NCBI GenBank assembly: GCA_017305135.1
Contig: JAFKNA010000006.1
Span: 124,001 to 188,000 of the forward strand
DNA length: 64,000 nt
Direction: 5' to 3'
Origin: Lysobacterales bacterium
GTDB taxonomy: Bacteria > Pseudomonadota > Gammaproteobacteria > Xanthomonadales > Rhodanobacteraceae
This document shows, one piece after another, positions 57,984 through 64,000 of the stretch (the first letter of the stretch is position 1; every line of letters starts with the position of its first letter). The notes beneath the pieces were generated by a model, which saw only the letters and a program-made list of their open reading frames with translations, made no database searches and was not told the DNA's origin. The translations under genes were made by a program, and so were the position numbers.

Positions 57984-60674
57984 GTGAATCCAAGCCGCGC
58001 ACCGCTGCCGCCGTCCGCGCCGTGGGTCGTCGCCAAGTTCGGCGGCACCAGCGTGGCCACGCGTGCGCGCTGGGAGGCGGTCGCGGACATCGCCGCGCGG
58101 CATCTCGCCGCCGGCCGGCGCGTGCTGCTGGTGGTTTCGGCGCTTTCCGGGATCACCGACCTCCTGAAGTCGATCGCCGAGTCCGGCGACCGTCTCCATG
58201 GCGAGGAAGCGCGCACTCTCATCATCGAACGGCATCGCGCCCTGCAGCGGGAGCTGGGCCTCGCACCGCTGCCAGCGCTCGAACGGCTGCTGGCGCGGCT
58301 CGGCGATCTGCTCATGGACGAGCGCGGGCGAAGTGCCGCGCTCGACTGGCAGGCCGAGGTGTGCGCGCTGGGCGAGCTGATGTCGAGCACGCTCGGCGCC
58401 GCCTTCCTGTCCGCGCGCGGGCTCGCCACCGGATGGCTCGATGCGCGCGAGCACCTCGCGGCGGTGCCGCTGGCCAACCTGGGCGCATGGGCGCACTACC
58501 TCGCCGCCACGGTGCCGGCGGCGCCCGATCCCGCGGCGGCGGCGGAGCTTGCCGGCAGGGGCGAGGTATTCATCACGCAAGGATTCATCGCCCGCAACGA
58601 GGCCGGCGCGACGGTGCTGCTCGGGCGCGGCGGCTCGGACACCTCGGCCGGCTGCTTCGGTGCGCTGCTCAAGGCGGAGCGCGTGGAGATCTGGACCGAC
58701 GTGCCCGGCATGTTCAGCGCCAACCCGCGGATGGTGCCGGACGCGCGCCTGCTGGCGCGGCTCGGCTACGAGGAAGCGCAGGAAATCGCCACCACGGGCG
58801 CCAAGGTCCTGCACCCGCGCGCGCTCGGGCCGCTGCGTCGCGCCGGCGTGCCGCTGCTCATCAAGGACACCAACCGTCCGCACCTGGCCGGTACCGAGAT
58901 CCGACCGGCGCCGGTGGATGCCGCGCCCTGCGTCAAGGCCATCAGCATGCGCAAGGGCGTCACCCTGGTGTCGATGGAAACGGTCGGCATGTGGCAGCAG
59001 GTCGGCTTCCTCGCCGACGTCTTCGCCGAATTCAAGAAACACGGCCTGTCGGTGGATCTCATCGGTTCGGCGGAAACCAATGTCACCGTCTCGCTGGAAG
59101 CCAGCGACAACCTGCTGAATTCGGACGTGCTGTCGGCACTCGCCACCGATCTTGCACGGATCTGCCGGGTCAAGGTGATCGCGCCCTGCGCCGCGATCAC
59201 CCTGGTCGGGCGCGGCATGCGCTCGCTGCTGCACAAGCTGTCGGCGGTGCTGGCAGAGTTCGGGGCGCTCGACGTGCACATGATCAGCCAGTCGTCGAAC
59301 AACCTGAATCTCACCTTCGTGGTGGACGAATCGCTGGCCGACGAGCTGGTGCCGCGTCTGCACGCGCTCCTGATTCGCGCCGACGCGCTGCGGGTGGAGG
59401 ACGGCGCGGTGTTCGGGCCGAGCTGGCACGAACTCTGCGGCGATGGCGCGCCGCTGCAGCCGCCCGCCTGGTGGCGGCGCGAGCGCGAGGCGCTGCTGGC
59501 GCTCGCCGCGCAAGCCACGCCGCGCTACGTGTACGCGCTGGACGAGGTGCGGGAACGCGCACGCGCCCTGCGTGCCATCGGCGCGGTGGACCGCTGGCAT
59601 TACGCCGTCAAGGCCAATTCGCATCCGGCGATCCTGGCCGCGCTGGAGGCGGAGGGATTCGATTTCGAATGCGTGTCCCTGCCCGAAGTCGAGGCGGTAC
59701 GGCGCGTGCTTCCGGCGCTGCCGCCGGAACGCATCCTGTTCACGCCGAGCTTCGCGCCGCGCGAGGAATATGCCGCGGCTCTGGCACAGGACGTGCGCGT
59801 CACGGTGGACGCCCTGCACCCGCTCGCCGAGTGGGGCGAGCTCTTCGCCGGGCGCGAGATCCGGCTGCGCGTCGACCTCGGCATTGGCCGCGGCCATCAC
59901 GACAAGGTGCGCACGGGCGGCGATGCGTCCAAGTTCGGCATCGCGCTCGACCAGGTCGAGGAATTCCGTGCCTTGGCGCGCCAGCACGACGTACGCATCG
60001 TCGGGCTGCACGCGCACCTGGGTTCGGGCGTGCTGGAGGCCGGCCACTGGCGCTCGGTGTACCTGCAACTGGCCGCGCTCGCCGAAGGTTTCCGCCGTGT
60101 CGAGTCGCTCGACATCGGTGGCGGGCTCGGCGTGCCTTCGCGTCCGGACGAGGCGCCGCTGGACCTCGCCGCGCTCGGCGCCGGCCTGGCCGAGGTCCGG
60201 CAGGCCTATCCGCGGTTCTCGCTGTGGATGGAGCCCGGCCGCTTCCTGGTCGCGGAGGCCGGCGTGCTGCTGGCGCGGGTCACGCAGGCCAAGCGCAAGG
60301 GCCACATCCATTATGTCGGTGTCGACGCCGGCATGAATTCCCTGTTGCGGCCCGCGCTCTACGAGGCCTGGCACCCGATCGTGAATCTCAGCCGCCTCGA
60401 CGAGGCACCCGCGCAGATGGTGCAGGTGGTCGGCCCGATCTGCGAAACCGGCGACGTGCTCGGCGCCAACCGCCGCCTGCCCGAATGCCGGGAAGGCGAC
60501 GTGATCCTGATCGGCGTGGCCGGTGCCTACGGCGCCGTCATGGGTTCGCGCTACAACCTGCGGGAACCCGCGGCGGAGGTGGTGCTGGATCGCGCAGGAG
60601 TCGCAGCGGCGTTGCCGCGTTGCCCGCAGGAGCGAGCAGGAAGCGCCGAGCCCGTCGCCGGGGATGCTTCGTGA
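57984..60674 (+). CDS. lysAC: bifunctional aspartokinase/diaminopimelate decarboxylase
   Basis: An 896-residue fusion that carries the first and last steps of lysine synthesis. The aspartokinase part (about 1-460) starts VVAKFGGTSVATRARWEAV, and has VSALSGITDLLK, GRGGSDTSAGCFGALLKAER and two ACT modules (GFLADVFAEFKKHGLSVDLI, LDVHMISQSSNNLN) for feedback control. The decarboxylase part (about 490-896) has the PLP lysine K543 in WHYAVKANSHPAIL, DIGGGLGV and QVVGPICETGDVLG. The fusion is characteristic of Xanthomonadales. Starts with GTG; its stop overlaps murL (GTGA). Confidence 0.95.
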   Translation: MNPSRAPLPPSAPWVVAKFGGTSVATRARWEAVADIAARHLAAGRRVLLVVSALSGITDLLKSIAESGDRLHGEEARTLIIERHRALQRELGLAPLPALERLLARLGDLLMDERGRSAALDWQAEVCALGELMSSTLGAAFLSARGLATGWLDAREHLAAVPLANLGAWAHYLAATVPAAPDPAAAAELAGRGEVFITQGFIARNEAGATVLLGRGGSDTSAGCFGALLKAERVEIWTDVPGMFSANPRMVPDARLLARLGYEEAQEIATTGAKVLHPRALGPLRRAGVPLLIKDTNRPHLAGTEIRPAPVDAAPCVKAISMRKGVTLVSMETVGMWQQVGFLADVFAEFKKHGLSVDLIGSAETNVTVSLEASDNLLNSDVLSALATDLARICRVKVIAPCAAITLVGRGMRSLLHKLSAVLAEFGALDVHMISQSSNNLNLTFVVDESLADELVPRLHALLIRADALRVEDGAVFGPSWHELCGDGAPLQPPAWWRREREALLALAAQATPRYVYALDEVRERARALRAIGAVDRWHYAVKANSHPAILAALEAEGFDFECVSLPEVEAVRRVLPALPPERILFTPSFAPREEYAAALAQDVRVTVDALHPLAEWGELFAGREIRLRVDLGIGRGHHDKVRTGGDASKFGIALDQVEEFRALARQHDVRIVGLHAHLGSGVLEAGHWRSVYLQLAALAEGFRRVESLDIGGGLGVPSRPDEAPLDLAALGAGLAEVRQAYPRFSLWMEPGRFLVAEAGVLLARVTQAKRKGHIHYVGVDAGMNSLLRPALYEAWHPIVNLSRLDEAPAQMVQVVGPICETGDVLGANRRLPECREGDVILIGVAGAYGAVMGSRYNLREPAAEVVLDRAGVAAALPRCPQERAGSAEPVAGDAS

Positions 60675-62035
60675 ACCTCGCCGATCCGCGCGCGGCGCAC
60701 GCCTTCCGCTTCGTTCGCCGCGATTTTCGCGCCGGCGTGGCCGAGCTGGTGTATGCCTTCGACGAGGGCCCGGAACTGGTCGAGCGCATCACGTTCCCGC
60801 AGGCGCCGGAGGCACCGGCGATGGGCGCGGTGGCGCTGGATGCGGCACTCGACCTGCTGCACCTCATCGCCGGCGTCAGCTATTACAAGGCGGGCGTGCC
60901 GGGCGGGATCCGCGTGGAATCGGCGGCCCTCGACCGCTCGACCGCCGCGTTCCTCGATACGCTGTACCTGCATGGCCTCGGCGAATTCGCCTACCACAAC
61001 CGGCTCGACCTGCGCGGGCGCATCCGCTTTCCGCATGGCGATGCGGTCGCGGTCGCGAACGTGCCGGCAGCCGATCGCGACGCAGCGGCGGCTCCAGCCT
61101 CGCCGCGCACCCTCGTGCCCATCGGTGGCGGCAAGGATTCGCTGGTCAGCGTCGAGATCCTGAAGGCCGCCGGCGTCGATGCGACGGCGGTATGGGTCGG
61201 CAACTCACCGCTGATCGCGACCTGCGCCGCCGCGACCGACCTGCCGCTCCTCAACATCGGCCGCGACATCTCGCCGCTGCTGTTCGAGTACAACAGGCTT
61301 GGCGCGCTGAACGGCCACGTGCCGGTGACCGCCATCAACTCCGCCATCCTCGCCGTCGCGGCGGTGCTGTACGGTTTCGACGCGACCGCCTTTTCCAACG
61401 AGCGCTCGGCCTCCAGCGCCACGCTCGAATACGATGGCCAGCCGGTCAATCACCAGTGGAGCAAGGGCTGGGACTTCGAGCAGGCGTTCCACGCGCTGCT
61501 GGCATCGCGTGTCTCGCCGCGCCTGCGCTACTACTCGCTGCTGCGGCCGCTGTCCGAGCTGGCGGTGGCGGCCCGCTTCGCGCGGAACACCCGTTACGAT
61601 GGCGTGTTCTCGAGCTGCAACCGCAACTTCCGCATCCTGGGTCCCCGTCCCGCCGACCGCTGGTGCGGGCAGTGTCCCAAGTGCCACTTCGTGTTCCTGG
61701 CACTCGCGCCCTTCATGTCCAAGCCGCGGCTGCTCGGCATCTTCGGGCGCAACCTGCTGGATGACCCCGGCCTCGCCGGAGCGTTCGATGCGCTGATGGA
61801 ATACCGCGACCACAAGCCGTTCGAATGCGTCGGCGAAGGGCGGGAATCGCGCGCCGCGATGGCGGCCCTGGCCGCGCGTGCCGAGTGGCGCGAGGACGCG
61901 CTGGTGGCACGTTTCGTGGAGGAAATCGCACCGCAGCTCCCGGCCGATGCGCCGGTGCTCGATGATCTCCTCAAGGCGGAGGGTCCGCACCTGATCCCGG
62001 CGCCGCTCGCCCGCCAGCTCGATGCGGATCGCTGA
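60671..62035 (+). CDS. murL: UDP-MurNAc-L-Ala-L-Glu epimerase MurL
   Basis: MurL inverts the L-glutamate of UDP-MurNAc-L-Ala-L-Glu to D-glutamate, replacing glutamate racemase. The 454-residue protein has an ATP-pyrophosphatase-like loop PIGGGKDSLVSVE at about residues 150-162, the block NGHVPVTAINSAILAVAAVL, SNERSASSATLEYDGQPVNH and a cysteine group C332-x2-C335-x2-C338 (WCGQCPKCHF). It was characterised in Xanthomonas oryzae with MurD2. Starts with GTG overlapping the lysAC stop, and overlaps murD2 by 14 bases. Confidence 0.93.
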   Translation: MNLADPRAAHAFRFVRRDFRAGVAELVYAFDEGPELVERITFPQAPEAPAMGAVALDAALDLLHLIAGVSYYKAGVPGGIRVESAALDRSTAAFLDTLYLHGLGEFAYHNRLDLRGRIRFPHGDAVAVANVPAADRDAAAAPASPRTLVPIGGGKDSLVSVEILKAAGVDATAVWVGNSPLIATCAAATDLPLLNIGRDISPLLFEYNRLGALNGHVPVTAINSAILAVAAVLYGFDATAFSNERSASSATLEYDGQPVNHQWSKGWDFEQAFHALLASRVSPRLRYYSLLRPLSELAVAARFARNTRYDGVFSSCNRNFRILGPRPADRWCGQCPKCHFVFLALAPFMSKPRLLGIFGRNLLDDPGLAGAFDALMEYRDHKPFECVGEGRESRAAMAALAARAEWREDALVARFVEEIAPQLPADAPVLDDLLKAEGPHLIPAPLARQLDADR

Positions 62036-63386
62036 TCTCACCGGCCGCCGCGTCGCGGTGTGGGGATGGGGCCGCGAGGGCAGGGCGGCGGTGGCGGCGG
62101 TGCGCACGCGCCTGCCGCATCAGCCGTTGACGCTCTTCTGCAGCGAGACGGAAGCCGCGGGCGCGGGGGCGCCGGACACCGATATCCGCATCGTCACCCG
62201 GGCGCCGGATGCCGAGGTGCTGGCCGGGTTCGATCTCATCATCAAGTCGCCGGGAATCAGCGCGTATCGCACGGAGATACTGGCCGCGCGCGCGCGCGGC
62301 ACGCTGTTCACCTCCGGCACTGCGCTCTGGTTCGGCGAGCGGCCGGACGCGCGCGTGATCGCCGTCACCGGCACCAAGGGCAAGAGCACGGTGACCGCGC
62401 TGGTTGCGCATCTCCTGCGCGCGCTGGGCTGGCGCGTGGCGCTGGCCGGCAACATCGGCCTGCCGCTGCTGGAACTGCTCGACCCGCCGCTCACGCCGGA
62501 CTGGTGGGTTGTCGAACTCTCCAGCTTCCAGACGCGCGAGGCGGCGGCGGTGGAGGTCGGCGTCGTCAACAACCTCGGCGAGGAGCACCTCGACTGGCAC
62601 GGCAGCCGCGAGTGCTACGCGGCCGACAAGCTGGCGCTGATGGCGGTCGCGCGGCGGCTGGTGGTCAACGCGCGCCAGCCGGACCTGCTCGAGCGCAGCG
62701 CCGGCCATGCGGATCGGCGCCTGTTCGGCACCGAGGTGGGCTGGGAGCTGCGGGATGGCGCCCTGTGGCGCGCCGGGCGGCGGGCCTTCGAGCTCGCCGA
62801 TTCGCCGCTTCCCGGAGCCCACAATGCGCTCAATGCCTGCGCGGCGCTCGCTGCCGTCGAAGCCGCCGGGGAGGACGCCTTCGCCGCGGCCGCGGCGATC
62901 GCCTCGTTCCAGCCGCTGCCGCATCGCCTGCAGCCTCTCGGCGAAGCCGGCGGCCTGGTCTGGATCGATGACAGCATCGCCACCACGCCGCAGGCGACGC
63001 TGGAGGCGCTGGCGAGCCTGCCCGGGCGCGCCGTGACCGTGCTGGTCGGCGGCTTCGATCGGCATCTGGATTGGAGCGGCTTCGCGGCCGCGGTGCGCGG
63101 CCATCCGCCGCACGCCATCATCACCATGGGCGCCGCCGGTCCGCGCATCCACGCACTGCTCGCGGAAACCGGCGGAGCCTACCGCCTGCAGGCCTGCGAT
63201 GGCCTGGATGCCGCCGTGATGTCGGCACGCGCGCTGGCGCCGCCCGGCGGGGTGCTGCTGCTGTCGCCGGGCGCGCCGAGCTTCGACGAGTTCCATGACT
63301 ACGCCGAGCGGGGTCGCCACTTCGCCGCCCTGGCCGGGTTCGACCCGGCCCGCATCGGCAGCATCCAGGGTCTCGGCATCGGCTGA
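62022..63386 (+). CDS. murD2: UDP-MurNAc-L-Ala L-glutamate ligase MurD2
   Basis: MurD2 adds L-glutamate, rather than D-glutamate, to UDP-MurNAc-L-alanine; MurL then epimerises the product. The 454-residue Mur ligase has an N-terminal UDP-binding Rossmann part (VAVWGWGREGRAAVAAVRTR), the ATP loop G117-T-K-G-K-S-T123, ELSSFQTREAAAVEVG, the metal-site NNLGEEHLDWHGS, and the C-terminal DDSIATTPQATLEALAS. Sequence alone separates it from ordinary MurD weakly; its place after murL is the deciding evidence. Confidence 0.92.
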   Translation: MRIADLTGRRVAVWGWGREGRAAVAAVRTRLPHQPLTLFCSETEAAGAGAPDTDIRIVTRAPDAEVLAGFDLIIKSPGISAYRTEILAARARGTLFTSGTALWFGERPDARVIAVTGTKGKSTVTALVAHLLRALGWRVALAGNIGLPLLELLDPPLTPDWWVVELSSFQTREAAAVEVGVVNNLGEEHLDWHGSRECYAADKLALMAVARRLVVNARQPDLLERSAGHADRRLFGTEVGWELRDGALWRAGRRAFELADSPLPGAHNALNACAALAAVEAAGEDAFAAAAAIASFQPLPHRLQPLGEAGGLVWIDDSIATTPQATLEALASLPGRAVTVLVGGFDRHLDWSGFAAAVRGHPPHAIITMGAAGPRIHALLAETGGAYRLQACDGLDAAVMSARALAPPGGVLLLSPGAPSFDEFHDYAERGRHFAALAGFDPARIGSIQGLGIG

Positions 63387-63429
63387 GCTGGCGTTGCTAT
63401 GCTGGCTCTCCACGCCACTGGAGGCCGCC

Positions 63430-64000
63430 ATGCCCGAGTCACGCCCCATCGCGGTCTGGGATCTTCCCACGCGCCTGTTCCACTGGACGCTGGTGGTGCT
63501 GATCGCGCTGCAGTACGCCAGCGGCGAATTCGGCTGGCTGTCCATGGAGTGGCATTTCCTGCTCGGCTACGCGACGCTGGCGCTGGTGCTGTTCCGCGTG
63601 CTGTGGGGTTTCCTCGGCTCGCAGACCAGCCGCTTCAGCGACTTCGTCCGCGGGCCGGGCGCCCTGTTCGGCTACGCCGCCGATTTCGTGCGCGGGCACC
63701 TGGTCCATTCTCCCGGCCACAACCCGCTCGGCGGCTGGTCGGTGCTGGCAATGCTGGCCTGCGTCGCACTGCAGGCCGCGACCGGACTGTTCACCAGCGA
63801 CGACGTGCTCGATGAGGGGCCACTCACCGGCAAGGTATCTTCGACCACCGTCGCGCTGATGTCGCGCATCCACGCCATCAACCGCTACGTGCTGGTGGCC
63901 CTGATCGCCCTGCACGTCGGCGCGGTCGCGCTCCATTTCGTGTTGCGCAACCACAACCTGCTGGCGCCGATGGTGACGGGCCGTGCCCGCCACCCCGAGC
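63430..64000 (+). CDS. cytochrome b561-type membrane protein, 3' end outside window
   Basis: An open frame of 190 residues from ATG at 63430 to the window edge without a stop. It has the prokaryotic cytochrome b561 layout: VWDLPTRLFHWTLVVLIALQ with a haem histidine, LLGYATLALVLFRVLWGFLG, the histidine-containing loop HNPLGGWSVLAMLACVALQ and IHAINRYVLVALIALHVGAV. About four helices are complete. Such proteins take electrons to or from the quinone pool and small c-type cytochromes. Neighbours after the window edge would tell the partner. Confidence 0.88.
   Translation, partial: MPESRPIAVWDLPTRLFHWTLVVLIALQYASGEFGWLSMEWHFLLGYATLALVLFRVLWGFLGSQTSRFSDFVRGPGALFGYAADFVRGHLVHSPGHNPLGGWSVLAMLACVALQAATGLFTSDDVLDEGPLTGKVSSTTVALMSRIHAINRYVLVALIALHVGAVALHFVLRNHNLLAPMVTGRARHPE

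Noticed and set aside
57144-60374. 1076-codon leftward frame over lysAC
   Set aside because: Only the last 172 codons are the [2Fe-2S] subunit. The upstream part is antisense to lysAC and has no motif.
57848-62035. 1395-codon open frame covering lysAC and murL
   Set aside because: Only its last third, from 60671, is a real protein (MurL). The rest is an arginine/alanine-rich out-of-frame reading of lysAC, caused by high GC.
1-64000. CRISPR array or insertion sequence
   Set aside because: No regularly spaced repeat series and no transposase frame was seen. The repeats present are REPs and heptamer arrays.

Overview
The window is a GC-rich (high-60s percent by eye) chromosomal segment of a gammaproteobacterium of the Xanthomonadales/Lysobacterales. 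Three things support this: the order ssrA-smpB-ratA-rnfH-bamE-fur-recN-hrcA-grpE-dnaK-dnaJ, a fused aspartokinase/diaminopimelate decarboxylase, and the MurL/MurD2 pair that replaces glutamate racemase and MurD in Xanthomonas. Genus cannot be fixed from sequence alone.

Bases 1 to about 3545 are the integrase end of an integrated element lying against the 3' end of the tmRNA gene. It carries a P4-type integrase, a gene of unknown function, and an overlapping run of AlpA-like regulator, 38-residue membrane peptide, CHC2 zinc-finger protein and a primase-like protein cut off by the window edge. The far end of the element is outside the window. Bases 3546 to 14736 are core genome: trans-translation (tmRNA, SmpB), RatA/RnfH, BamE, Fur, RecN, and a heat-shock operon behind a sigma32-type promoter. 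A TMEM175-type potassium channel gene sits between dnaK and dnaJ.

Bases 14782 to 23999 form an iron-linked island: a TonB-dependent receptor, a QseBC-like two-component system, and a divergent five-gene operon (PepSY membrane protein, DUF2271 protein, DUF4198 protein, ApbE flavin transferase, membrane-anchored CysJ-like flavoreductase). The DUF2271 protein has an ApbE flavinylation motif, so the operon reads as an electron path from NADPH across the inner membrane to a covalent FMN protein in the periplasm. The receptor and reductase promoters each have a Fur-box-like palindrome between -35 and -10.

Bases 24222 to 32595 hold dienoyl-CoA reductase and a partial 2-methylcitrate cluster (acnD, prpF, prpD) interrupted by a HepT/MntA toxin-antitoxin pair. 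Bases 32802 to 40165 carry an OmpA-like porin, SuhB, TrmJ, a CNNM/CBS membrane protein, a DUF47-Pit phosphate module and RlmB. Bases 40193 to 44546 are a compact leftward operon (membrane protein, Xre regulator, secreted hydrolase, ABC ATPase, ABC permease) whose promoter is bracketed by two operator-like palindromes.

Bases 44805 to 54871 hold mutL, a DUF1684 protein, a degenerate FKBP, a DUF1289-Nudix-SseA overlap operon, an EF-G-like GTPase, a single-pass membrane protein and a HAD-UbiA fusion. Bases 54892 to 63386 hold a Tat-exported molybdenum hydroxylase and the lysAC-murL-murD2 cell-wall precursor operon. The window ends inside a cytochrome b561 gene. REP-type repeats (GTAGGAGCGCACC..GTGCGCGAC family) occupy most of the larger intergenic gaps.
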